Source: Ramlibacter tataouinensis
GTDB taxonomy: Bacteria; Pseudomonadota; Gammaproteobacteria; Burkholderiales; Burkholderiaceae_C
Assembly (NCBI RefSeq): GCF_027941915.1
Contig: NZ_CP116009.1
Coordinates: forward strand, 2,914,001-2,978,000
Direction: 5' to 3'
DNA length: 64,000 nt
Shown here in pieces: positions 1 to 7,760 of this stretch. Position numbers and translations under genes: made by a program. The notes beneath the pieces were generated by a model. That model ran no database searches and was not told the DNA's origin. It saw only the letters and a list, made by a program, of their open reading frames with translations. Within the stretch, counting starts at the first letter, position 1. Each line of letters opens with the position of its first letter.

Positions 1-762
1 GCGATGGCGCTCGCGAGCCTCGACGAGCTCGCGCCAGGCCGCGCGGGCGTCGCCGTTGGGGTGGGCAATCCCCTGTTCCTCAAGGAGAACGGGCTGGCGG
101 CCGAGAAGCCGTTGGCCGCCGTGCGCGACTACCTCGAGGCGCTGGGCGGGCTGCTCGCGGGCCAGCCGCAGCACAAGCAGGGGCAGACCTTCTCGCTGGA
201 CGGCGCCAAGCTGGCGTTCACCGGTCCGCAATCGGTGCCGCTGTACGTGGCCGCGATGGGGCCGGCGATGCTGAAGCTCTCGGGCGCGGTTGCCAATGGC
301 GTGCTGCTCTCCGCAGGGCTGTCGACGCAGTACTCCAAGCACCAGCTCGACGCGGTCGCCGGTGCGGCGAAGGAAGCGGGGCGCGACCCGGCAAAGGTGC
401 GCAAGGCGAGCTACGTCTATTTCATGGCTGATTCCGGCGGGACCGCCGCGCGCCAGACCGTGCGCGAGAAGCTTGCCTTCTTGTTCCGCAACGACAAGAT
501 CAAGGAGAACCTCGCGTACTCCGGCATCCAGGTCGACCAGGAAGCCGTGATGGCCGCCATCGCGCGAAGGGACACCGCCGCCGCCGCGAAGCTGGTGCCC
601 GACGAGGCCATCCACCAGCTCACGATCTTCGGCGACGTGGCCACGTGCAGGCGGCGCATCCGCGAGTACCTCGACGCCGGCCTGGAGGAGATTGTCCTCT
701 CGCTCATCGGCAATAAGGAACAGCGCCTCCAGAGCCTTGAGACGCTTCCGCAGATCCATTGA
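1..762 (+). CDS. LLM-class flavin-dependent oxidoreductase (5' end outside window)
   Basis: Partial gene; the reading frame is open to the left edge, so the true start lies before base 1 and roughly the first quarter of the usual 320-340 residues is missing. The visible 253 residues resemble the C-terminal part of bacterial luciferase-like / F420-type monooxygenases: a barrel strand PLYVAAMGPAMLKLSG followed by the GVLLSAG loop, and a family-typical tail FGDVATCRRRIREYLDAG that normally reads G-x-x-x-x-V-x-x-x-L-x-x-Y-x-x-A-G. Such enzymes use FMNH2 or F420 to oxidise or reduce small organic substrates in the cytoplasm. It lies 22 bp upstream of an ABC binding-protein gene and appears to head or continue the same operon. 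Cofactor and substrate cannot be read from the sequence. Confidence 0.85.
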   Translation, partial: AMALASLDELAPGRAGVAVGVGNPLFLKENGLAAEKPLAAVRDYLEALGGLLAGQPQHKQGQTFSLDGAKLAFTGPQSVPLYVAAMGPAMLKLSGAVANGVLLSAGLSTQYSKHQLDAVAGAAKEAGRDPAKVRKASYVYFMADSGGTAARQTVREKLAFLFRNDKIKENLAYSGIQVDQEAVMAAIARRDTAAAAKLVPDEAIHQLTIFGDVATCRRRIREYLDAGLEEIVLSLIGNKEQRLQSLETLPQIH

Positions 763-784
763 CTTCCCCGACAGGAGTGCTTCC

Positions 785-1870
785 ATGATCCAGCGCATCA
801 GAACCCTCGCCCTCGGCGCCTTGCTCGCCGGCGTCGCGTTGTCCGCCAGCGCCGCCGAAACCGTGATTTTCGGCACCGTCACCCGCATCACACTCGGCTA
901 CGCGCCGCTGGTGGCGGCGATGGAGCTCGGCTACTTCAAGCAGGAAGACATCGACCTGCAGATCCGAGAATTCGTCGGCACCGCCGTGCTCATGCCGCAG
1001 ATCGCGACCAAGCAGGTCACCATCGGCTATCCGGCCGCCGACACGCTGATGCTAACGCGCCAGCCAGGCAAGGATCCGCTGCCGGCTAGGTTCTTCTACA
1101 ACGCAATCCGCAGCTCGATCTGGGAGTTCTACGTCCCGGAGAACAGCCCGATCAAGTCGGTGAAGGATCTCAAGGGTAAGAAGATCGGGATAGCCGCGCT
1201 GGCCAACGGCAACGTCCCGATCACTCGCGCGCTGTTCAAGGAGATCGGCCTGGTCGAGGGCAAGGACTTCGAGTTTCACACCATCGGCGTGGGTGCGCCC
1301 GCCTACAACGCCCTGATCAACGGGCAGGTAGACGTCTACAACACTTTCGACGTGAACGCCGCCCAGATGCTGGCCAGCGGCATCAAGGTGCGCAAGCTGG
1401 AGATCCCGGCCAAGTACCAGCAGCTGATGTCCAACGGCTACGTCACGCATGAGGACAACCTGCGCAACAACCCCAAGATGCTCGCCGGCTTCGGCCGTGC
1501 GGCCACCAAAGGCGTGATCGCCTGCGACGAGAACCCGCGCTGGTGCGTCTCCACCTTCTGGAAGCACTATCCGCAGACCAAGCCGCAGCAGGGCACCGAG
1601 GAGGAGAAGATGGCGGCCGCATTGCAGATGCTGGCGGCCCGCCAGCGCGGCAACCTCGACTTCTCCGACGTGGGCAACCAGCGCAAGTTCGGCCTCTACT
1701 CGCCCGAGGTGTGGAAGCGGTACGTACAGGTGCTGCACGACGGCGGCCAGCTCAGCACGACCAACATCGACACGTCTACCCTGTACACCAACTCGTTCGT
1801 CGAAGAGTTCAACAAGTTCGACGAGGCGAAGGTTCGCGCCGATTCCCGCCAGCAGCGGGCCATGCCGTGA
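785..1870 (+). CDS. ABC transporter substrate-binding protein, NMT1/SsuA type
   Basis: Periplasmic solute receptor of 361 residues. The start at 785 is chosen because a Sec signal peptide begins there (charged MIQRIR, hydrophobic core, cleavage near SASA-A at about residue 23) and AGGAG stands 8 bp upstream at 772-776. The mature part has the NMT1/TauA/SsuA fold: VTRITLGYAPLVAAMELGYF near the N-terminus, SVKDLKGKKIGIA in the hinge and NALINGQVDVYNTFD in lobe 2. Relatives bind nitrate, alkanesulfonates, thiamine-pyrimidine or aromatic acids. The stop overlaps the GTG start of the ATPase gene (GTGA), so it belongs to the importer encoded next. The ligand is not predictable here. Confidence 0.9.
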   Translation: MIQRIRTLALGALLAGVALSASAAETVIFGTVTRITLGYAPLVAAMELGYFKQEDIDLQIREFVGTAVLMPQIATKQVTIGYPAADTLMLTRQPGKDPLPARFFYNAIRSSIWEFYVPENSPIKSVKDLKGKKIGIAALANGNVPITRALFKEIGLVEGKDFEFHTIGVGAPAYNALINGQVDVYNTFDVNAAQMLASGIKVRKLEIPAKYQQLMSNGYVTHEDNLRNNPKMLAGFGRAATKGVIACDENPRWCVSTFWKHYPQTKPQQGTEEEKMAAALQMLAARQRGNLDFSDVGNQRKFGLYSPEVWKRYVQVLHDGGQLSTTNIDTSTLYTNSFVEEFNKFDEAKVRADSRQQRAMP

Positions 1871-2715
1871 GCACCGTGAGCGTTGTCTACAAGGAGTTTC
1901 GGCGCGAAGACGCCGCCGCGGCACCGGGCCCCGTGCCGCAGTCCGCGCCGGGGATGCTCGAAGTGCGCGGCCTGGGCGTCACCTACGCGTCCACGCGGGG
2001 GCCGTTCAAGGCCGTGGAGGACTTCTCGCTGCAGGTCCGCAGGGGCGAGTTCGTTTCCGTCCTAGGTCCCTCCGGCTGCGGGAAGTCAACCGTGCTGTCC
2101 ATTGTGGCGGGGCTGCTCAAAGCCACATCGGGCGAGGTGAGGATCGCCGGCACGCCGGTGATCGGGCCGCGCCGCGATGTGGGCGTGGTGTTCCAGCAGG
2201 CCAACCTGCTGCCCTGGAGATCGGTGATCGACAACATCCTGCTGCCTATCGTCGCGATGCGGCTGCCCGTCGCCGACTATCGGCAGAGGGCGGAGCAACT
2301 TCTGGAATTCGTCAACCTGGCCAAGTTCCGCGACCACTACCCGCATGAACTGTCGGGCGGCATGCAGCAGCGGGTGGGCATCGCCCGCGCGCTGATCCAT
2401 GACCCGGAGCTGCTGTTGATGGATGAGCCTTTCGCCGCACTCGACGCCATGACGCGCGAGCGCATGGGGATGGAACTGCAGCACGTCTGGAGCGGCACTG
2501 ACAAGACGGTGCTGTTCATCACCCACAGCATCCCCGAGGCGGTGATGCTCTCTGACCGCGTGGTCGTGATGTCGCCCGTGCCGGGTCGAATCGTGGAAGA
2601 AGTCCGCGTCGACCTCGGCCGTCCGCGCACGGTGGACACGATGGCGCAGCCCCGGTTCTCCGAGGCCTGCAATTACCTGAGGAAGCTTTTCGACCATCTC
2701 GAGGTGCCGGAATGA
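1867..2715 (+). CDS. ABC transporter ATP-binding protein, SsuB/TauB type
   Basis: Cytoplasmic ATPase of the NMT1-type importer, 282 residues from the GTG at 1867, which overlaps the preceding stop codon as GTGA; the ATG at 1954 is a possible internal alternative. Walker A is GPSGCGKST, the Q-loop lies in VFQQANLLPW, the ABC signature is LSGGMQQRVGIARAL, Walker B is LLLMDEPFAALD and the switch histidine is in FITHSI. These are all intact, so an active transporter is expected. The family (nitrate/sulfonate/taurine/thiamine-precursor ATPases) fits the flanking receptor and permease. It is followed after 25 bp by the permease gene. Confidence 0.92.
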   Translation: MSTVSVVYKEFRREDAAAAPGPVPQSAPGMLEVRGLGVTYASTRGPFKAVEDFSLQVRRGEFVSVLGPSGCGKSTVLSIVAGLLKATSGEVRIAGTPVIGPRRDVGVVFQQANLLPWRSVIDNILLPIVAMRLPVADYRQRAEQLLEFVNLAKFRDHYPHELSGGMQQRVGIARALIHDPELLLMDEPFAALDAMTRERMGMELQHVWSGTDKTVLFITHSIPEAVMLSDRVVVMSPVPGRIVEEVRVDLGRPRTVDTMAQPRFSEACNYLRKLFDHLEVPE

Positions 2716-2740
2716 CCGCGCGCAACACGGAGGTTCGCCC

Positions 2741-3523
2741 ATGAACGGACGTACCCAAGCGGTGGTTTTCCCGCTGATCACGCTCACGGTCCTGATCGGA
2801 CTGTGGTTCTTCCTCACCGTTGCGCTGCAAGTTCCGAACTACATCCTGCCGCGCCCCAGCGCGGTGCTGGAGGTGCTTATCAAGGGCTACGTTCAAGGCG
2901 CCTTCTGGAAGGACGTGGGCGCTACGCTCTCAGCGACGCTGATGGGTTACGCAATGGGGTGCGGCGCCGGGATCGTGCTCGGCGCGCTGCTCGCCGAGTC
3001 GAAAACGTTCGAGCGCTTCGTTTACCCGTTCGTGGTGGCACTGCAATCGATGCCTAAGGTGGCGCTCGCGCCCGTGCTGATCGTGTGGTTCGGCTTCGGC
3101 ATGTCTTCCAAGGTCGTCATGGTGGCACTGGTGTGCTTCTTCCCCGTCTTCATCAACACCATCGTGGGCATCCGTCAGACCCCGGCGGCCCTGGTGAACA
3201 TGATGAAGTCGTTCTCGGGTTCGCGGTTCCACGTGTTCCTGCACGTCAAGGTGAAGTCGGCGCTCGGACACATCTTCGCTGGGCTGCAGATCGCGGTGGT
3301 CCTGAGCCTCATTGGCGCTGTCGTGGGCGAGTTCGTGGCGTCCTCGCGCGGGCTCGGCTACCTAATCCAGGTGGCGCAGAGCAACGTCGACCTCGCGACG
3401 ATGTTCGCATCCCTCTTCGGACTCGCCGCCATCGGGATCGTCGGCACGCAGCTCATTCGTCTGGTCCACGCACGCGTCGTGTTCTGGGATCGCGCGGACC
3501 GGCACAGCACCGTCTCTGAATGA
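2741..3523 (+). CDS. ABC transporter permease, SsuC/TauC type
   Basis: Inner-membrane subunit of 260 residues with about six membrane segments, beginning right after the start (VVFPLITLTVLIGLWFFLTV). The BPD_transp_1 EAA-like loop is seen around KSFSGSRFHVFLHVKVKSAL followed by IFAGLQIAVVLSLIGAVVGE, typical of SsuC/TauC permeases that dock on the ATPase. AGGTT precedes the ATG. The gene sits between the ATPase and the molybdenum-hydroxylase FAD subunit, and its stop overlaps the next start (ATGA at 3520-3523), so uptake and oxidation genes are translationally coupled. Confidence 0.92.
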   Translation: MNGRTQAVVFPLITLTVLIGLWFFLTVALQVPNYILPRPSAVLEVLIKGYVQGAFWKDVGATLSATLMGYAMGCGAGIVLGALLAESKTFERFVYPFVVALQSMPKVALAPVLIVWFGFGMSSKVVMVALVCFFPVFINTIVGIRQTPAALVNMMKSFSGSRFHVFLHVKVKSALGHIFAGLQIAVVLSLIGAVVGEFVASSRGLGYLIQVAQSNVDLATMFASLFGLAAIGIVGTQLIRLVHARVVFWDRADRHSTVSE

Positions 3524-4380
3524 TGAACTACGTCTCAGCAGAAACACTGGCCGATGCCGTTCGGCTGCAGAAGGAAACGGGTTACGCCTTCCTAGCGGGG
3601 GGCACCGACGTCTATCCGGCGTTGGAGCACGGCTGGCGGCCGAAGGGGCTGCTCGACATCTCACGCCTGCCCGAACTGTCGGGCGGCATCCGCGCGCAAG
3701 GCGGCTGGTGGGTCATTCCCGCCATGACCACTTGGGCCCAGGTCGCGCAGGCTCAGCTGCCGCCGCAATTCGACGGGCTCCGCGCCGCGGCCGCGGAGGT
3801 CGGCGGCCGGCAGATTCAAAATCAGGGTACGGTGGCCGGCAACATCTGCAATGCCTCGCCCGCGGCAGACGGCGTGACGGCGCTTATCGGACTCGACGCC
3901 CGCGTGGTCGTGGCCGGGGCGGCCGGCGAGCACGAGGTGCCGCTGCAGGAGTTCGTGCTCGGGAACCGCAGGACCGCCGCACGGTCGGGCGAACTGGTCA
4001 CGAGCGTCAAGGTGCCCGCCGCCAGCGGTCCGCACGGATCGAGCTTCAGCAAGCACGGCAGCCGCAGGTACTTGGTTATCTCGCTGGTGATGACCGCGGC
4101 GTTCATCGAGGCAGACGCCCTTGGGCGGGTCGCGCGCTGCTGCATCGCCGTCGGCGCATGCGCTCCGCGATCGCTGCGACTGGTGGCCGCCGAGGCGCGA
4201 CTCACAGGCATGAGCCTCGGGCAGGCGGCCGCGTTCTCGCTTGCCGGGGCCGAGCTGGACGTGCTGACGCCCATCGATGACGTGCGCGCGACGGCCGCGT
4301 TCCGGCGCCGTATGGCGCGCGAGCTGGTCGAGCGCGACATCCGCTCAATCGCCCTGCAACTGCAATCTGACCGCCACTGA
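3520..4380 (+). CDS. Xanthine dehydrogenase family FAD-binding subunit (CoxM/XdhB type)
   Basis: FAD subunit of a molybdenum hydroxylase, 286 residues, the normal size for CoxM/XdhB/HcrB proteins. The FAD-pyrophosphate loops are visible as AGGTDVYP (about residue 27) and GGRQIQNQGTVAGNICNASPAAD-type sequence near residues 90-115, followed by the C-terminal CO-dehydrogenase flavoprotein domain (SFSKHGSRRYLVISLVMTAA). It passes electrons from the iron-sulfur clusters of the partner to NAD+ or another acceptor. The start overlaps the permease stop by 4 bp; ATG codons occur in tandem at 3520 and 3523. The partner fused Fe-S/Mo subunit follows after 3 bp. Confidence 0.9.
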   Translation: MMNYVSAETLADAVRLQKETGYAFLAGGTDVYPALEHGWRPKGLLDISRLPELSGGIRAQGGWWVIPAMTTWAQVAQAQLPPQFDGLRAAAAEVGGRQIQNQGTVAGNICNASPAADGVTALIGLDARVVVAGAAGEHEVPLQEFVLGNRRTAARSGELVTSVKVPAASGPHGSSFSKHGSRRYLVISLVMTAAFIEADALGRVARCCIAVGACAPRSLRLVAAEARLTGMSLGQAAAFSLAGAELDVLTPIDDVRATAAFRRRMARELVERDIRSIALQLQSDRH

Positions 4381-4383
4381 CTT

Positions 4384-7131
4384 ATGAAGAATGACTGGAT
4401 GCCGGCGTTGCTTGTCAACGGCGAAATACGCGAATCGGGCGCGTGCGGCGGCGGTGGCCGTCGGCTCGTGGACGTTCTGCGCAACGACCTCGACCTGACC
4501 GGGACCAAGGTGGGCTGCAATGCGGGAGACTGCGGTGCCTGCACCGTGCTGCTGGAGGACAAGCAGGTGTGCAGTTGCCTCGTGCCCGTCGCACAGGCGG
4601 CCGGCAAGCCGGTGCTCACAGTGGAGGGCATCGCCCGCGACAAGCGCCTGGCCGGCCTCCAGGATGCGTTCGTGGAAGCGGGCGCCGCGCAATGCGGCAT
4701 CTGCACGCCCGGCATGCTGATGGCCGCGGCCGACATCGTGCTCGACCCCACAGTGCGCACGCGCGACGCGATCCTGGACCGGCTGGGTGGCGTGCTGTGC
4801 CGCTGCACGGGCTACATCAAGATCGTCGAGGCGATCGAAGGCTACCTCGGGCTGCGGCCCCGCGTTGCGGCGGAACACGCCGGGGCAGGCCGGGCGGTTG
4901 GCGCGCGCATCCGCAAGGTTGATGGCACGCCCCGTGCGGACGGTTCGGCGAAGTTCGGCGCCGATGTTCGGATGGAAGGCGCGCTGCACTTCAGGGCGAT
5001 CCGCTCGCCGCATCCGCACGCCAGGTTCCGCCTCGGCGACCTTGGCGCCTTCGTCGACCGCCATCCGGGCATCGTGCGCGTCTTCACGGCGGCCGACGTG
5101 CCAGGCAACAACGTGTACGGCATCTTCGCGCGGCTGCGCGATCAGCCCGTGTTCTCCGATGGCTACGTGCGCTACATGGGCGAGGCCATCGCGGGCGTGG
5201 TCGGCGCGCGCGAAGCCATCGAAGCGCTGGACGAGAAGGATTTCCCCGTGGCCTGGGAAGTGCTGCCGCCGCTGTCGGGCGTGGCCGCGGCGCTGGCACC
5301 CGACGCGCCGGACCTGCACGAGAACCGCCCGGGCAACCAGCTGATGGAGGTCAACCAGATCCGCGGCGACGTCGAGAAGTCCCGCGGGCCGAACACGGCG
5401 ACAATCAGCTTCGTCACCTCGTTCGTGGAGCACGCCTACATCGAACCCGAGGCCGGCGTGGCGCGGCGCGTGGGCGACCGCCTGGAGATCGCGGTGTCCA
5501 CGCAGGCGCCGTACATGAACCGCGACGAGATCGCCTGGGTGCTCGGCATCGGGCCAGACCGCGTGCGCGTGCTCCCGACCGCGGTGGGCGGCGGCTTCGG
5601 CGGGAAGATCGACATGTCGCTGCAGCCGATGATCGCGGTGGCGGCTTGGCACCTGGACCGGCCGGTGGCCTGCGTCTACTCGCGCAGCGAGAGCATGCGC
5701 TGCACCACAAAGCGTCATCCGTCCGCAATCACGGCCACCCTTTCGTGTGACGCGCAAGGTCGGCTCGCGACGTATGAGATGCGCGGCGACTTCAACACGG
5801 GACCGTATTCCTCCTGCGGCCCCATCATCGCCAGCCGCGTGCCGATCCATGCAATGGGTCCATACAAGTTCGAGGCCGTGCGCTGCATCACCCGTGCGAT
5901 CCATACGACCGACGCCATCGGCGGAGCCTTTCGAGGCTTCGGCGTGCCTCAGGCAGCAGTCGTGCATGAGGCGCTGATGGACCGGCTGGCCGACAACATG
6001 GGCATTGATCGGTTCGAGTTCCGCCTTCGCAACGCGCTGCGCCCTGGGGACGCCACCGCCACCGGCCAGAAGCTGGAGCACAGCGTGGGCCTGCGCGAGT
6101 GCCTTCAGAAGCTCAAGCCGGTGTGGGATGCGCACAAGGTCGAGGTGCATGCGTTCAACGCGGCGAACGAGCACGTGCGGCGCGGCATCGGCGTGGGCTG
6201 CATGTGGTACGGCATCGGCAACACTTCGCAGCCGAACCCCTCGACCATGCGCATCGGCATCGACCGCGAAGGGCGCATCACGCTCTTCAGCGGCGCCGTG
6301 GACATCGGGCAGGGTGTCAACACCATCATGACCCAGATTTGCGCGGACAGCCTTGGCGTGGAGCCTGCGGCGATCCGGCTTGTGGTGGGCGACACCGACA
6401 GGACGTTCGACGCGGGAAAGAGCTCGGCATCTCGCCAGGCCTTCATCTCTGGTAATGCGGTCAAGCTCGCCGCCGGGCAACTCCTCAAAGCCATACGCCA
6501 GCACGCGAACGTGGAAGACACCGCAGAGGTCTCGTTCGGCCTGGGAGGCGTCCGTCTGAAGACGTCGACGGGCCAAAAGGCGCTGGACTTGGGCGGACTC
6601 GTGCCGGATTCCGAGGGCATGTTGTTGTGGGGCGTCGGCCACTACAACCCCCCGACGACCGACCTCGATGCCGATTACCAGGGCGTGCCCTATGCCACTT
6701 ACGCCTTTGGCGCACAGATGGCGCTGGTCGAGGTCGACAAGCGGTTGTGCAAGGTGACCGTCAAGAAGATCTGGGCCGCGCACGACGTTGGCCGTGCGAT
6801 CAATCCGACGCAGGTGGAAGGCCAGATCCACGGCGGCATTGCGCAGGGCGTGGGCCTCGCCCTCATGGAGGAATACCTCCCCGGCAAGACCGACAACCTG
6901 CACGACTACCTGATCCCGACGGTCGGCGACATGCCCGAGGTGGAGGTCTTCATCGTGGAGTCGGCCGAGCCGCTCGGCCCGTTCGGCGCCAAGGGCGTCG
7001 GCGAGCCCGCGCTCATTCCTACCGCGCCGTCCATCCTGAACGCGGTGGACTTCGCGTGTGGCGTCCGGCCGACGCATGTGCCGCTGACACCGTCGCGGCT
7101 GGCAGAGCTGCTCGACAAGGCGCGTGCGTGA
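4384..7131 (+). CDS. Fused [2Fe-2S]2-molybdopterin subunit of a xanthine dehydrogenase family hydroxylase
   Basis: 915 residues combining two parts that are usually separate in bacteria. Residues 1-160 are a CoxS-like protein: plant-type cluster with Cys45, Cys50, Cys53, Cys65, then the helical cluster with Cys104, Cys107, Cys139 and Cys141 (CGICTPGM, CRCTGY). From about residue 175 on comes the Ald_Xan_dh_C and molybdopterin domain with VGGGFGGK near residue 402, GAFRGFGVPQA and a C-terminal GAKGVGEPAL carrying the expected catalytic Glu. The order Fe-S-Mo without FAD resembles Desulfovibrio aldehyde oxidoreductase (Mop), yet an FAD subunit is encoded just upstream. It should hydroxylate an aldehyde or N-heterocycle using water; the exact substrate is unknown. 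Confidence 0.9.
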   Translation: MKNDWMPALLVNGEIRESGACGGGGRRLVDVLRNDLDLTGTKVGCNAGDCGACTVLLEDKQVCSCLVPVAQAAGKPVLTVEGIARDKRLAGLQDAFVEAGAAQCGICTPGMLMAAADIVLDPTVRTRDAILDRLGGVLCRCTGYIKIVEAIEGYLGLRPRVAAEHAGAGRAVGARIRKVDGTPRADGSAKFGADVRMEGALHFRAIRSPHPHARFRLGDLGAFVDRHPGIVRVFTAADVPGNNVYGIFARLRDQPVFSDGYVRYMGEAIAGVVGAREAIEALDEKDFPVAWEVLPPLSGVAAALAPDAPDLHENRPGNQLMEVNQIRGDVEKSRGPNTATISFVTSFVEHAYIEPEAGVARRVGDRLEIAVSTQAPYMNRDEIAWVLGIGPDRVRVLPTAVGGGFGGKIDMSLQPMIAVAAWHLDRPVACVYSRSESMRCTTKRHPSAITATLSCDAQGRLATYEMRGDFNTGPYSSCGPIIASRVPIHAMGPYKFEAVRCITRAIHTTDAIGGAFRGFGVPQAAVVHEALMDRLADNMGIDRFEFRLRNALRPGDATATGQKLEHSVGLRECLQKLKPVWDAHKVEVHAFNAANEHVRRGIGVGCMWYGIGNTSQPNPSTMRIGIDREGRITLFSGAVDIGQGVNTIMTQICADSLGVEPAAIRLVVGDTDRTFDAGKSSASRQAFISGNAVKLAAGQLLKAIRQHANVEDTAEVSFGLGGVRLKTSTGQKALDLGGLVPDSEGMLLWGVGHYNPPTTDLDADYQGVPYATYAFGAQMALVEVDKRLCKVTVKKIWAAHDVGRAINPTQVEGQIHGGIAQGVGLALMEEYLPGKTDNLHDYLIPTVGDMPEVEVFIVESAEPLGPFGAKGVGEPALIPTAPSILNAVDFACGVRPTHVPLTPSRLAELLDKARA

Positions 7132-7304
7132 GCAAGTCACTGGCTCTGCTGTTCCTCGCCGTCACGGCCGCGTGCAGCGTGGTACTGCAGCGGCTCGCGC
7201 CGGAGTGGCAGCTTTTGGAGTCGCTCGCCGTCGGCGGAGCGATCGGCGTGGTGGCGGTGCTGCTCGCCAGCGTGCAAGCCAGGCTGCAGGGCAGAAAGCG
7301 ATGA
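7128..7304 (+). CDS. Small two-helix membrane protein preceding tctB
   Basis: 58-residue protein from a GTG that overlaps the stop of the molybdenum-hydroxylase gene (GTGA), ending in an ATGA overlap with tctB. Two hydrophobic stretches are seen (SLALLFLAVTAACSVVLQ and LAVGGAIGVVAVLLASVQ) separated by a short polar turn, with a basic tail QARLQGRKR. Perfect coupling on both sides, and retention of its 3' part in the decayed copy at 10937, argue that it is a real gene. I do not recognise the family; it may assist the TctAB membrane complex, which is inference from position only. Confidence 0.6.
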   Translation: MSKSLALLFLAVTAACSVVLQRLAPEWQLLESLAVGGAIGVVAVLLASVQARLQGRKR

Positions 7305-7753
7305 ATCTGGTGGCCGGGGGGTTCCTCCTCGCCTTGGCGGCGCTGGTGCTTGCCGCCACTTGGGACTTGGCGAATCTGGGCAACGGCGAGATCGGGCCCG
7401 GCTTCTTCCCAGCGCTATGCGGCGCTCTGCTGGGCGTCGTCGGCATGGCCCTGCTCGCACTCGGCCTGCGCGAAGTTTCGGCGCAGCGCGTAATACCCAG
7501 CCGTGCGCACATGGGCACCGATGCATGGCGAGCCGCGGTGATCACTGCTTCCGTGCTGCTGTTCGCGCTCGTGCTCAATAGCGGAGGCATGGCGCTCGCT
7601 GTTTTCGCGACAGTGTGGCTGTCCACGCGGGCGGGCGAGGTATCGACCCGCACGGCACTGATGCTGAGCGCCGCCCTCGCGCTGGTGCTCACCGCGATCT
7701 TCATCGCCGGCATGGGCCTGCACATGCCGGCGCTGCCGGCTTTCCTGCGCTAG
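7301..7753 (+). CDS. tctB: Tripartite tricarboxylate transporter small membrane subunit TctB
   Basis: 150-residue four-helix inner-membrane protein of the TctB family (DUF1468). The family-typical start is seen: a first helix followed by GEIGPGFFPALCGALLG. Further helices follow at about residues 75-95 (AAVITASVLLFALVLNSGGM) and at the C-terminus. It works with the large TctA subunit and the TctC receptor to import carboxylates driven by an ion gradient. The ATG at 7301 overlaps the preceding small gene; tctA begins 7 bp after its stop. A degenerate partial copy of this gene lies at 10937-11208. Confidence 0.88.
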   Translation: MNLVAGGFLLALAALVLAATWDLANLGNGEIGPGFFPALCGALLGVVGMALLALGLREVSAQRVIPSRAHMGTDAWRAAVITASVLLFALVLNSGGMALAVFATVWLSTRAGEVSTRTALMLSAALALVLTAIFIAGMGLHMPALPAFLR

Positions 7754-7760
7754 GCTGCCC

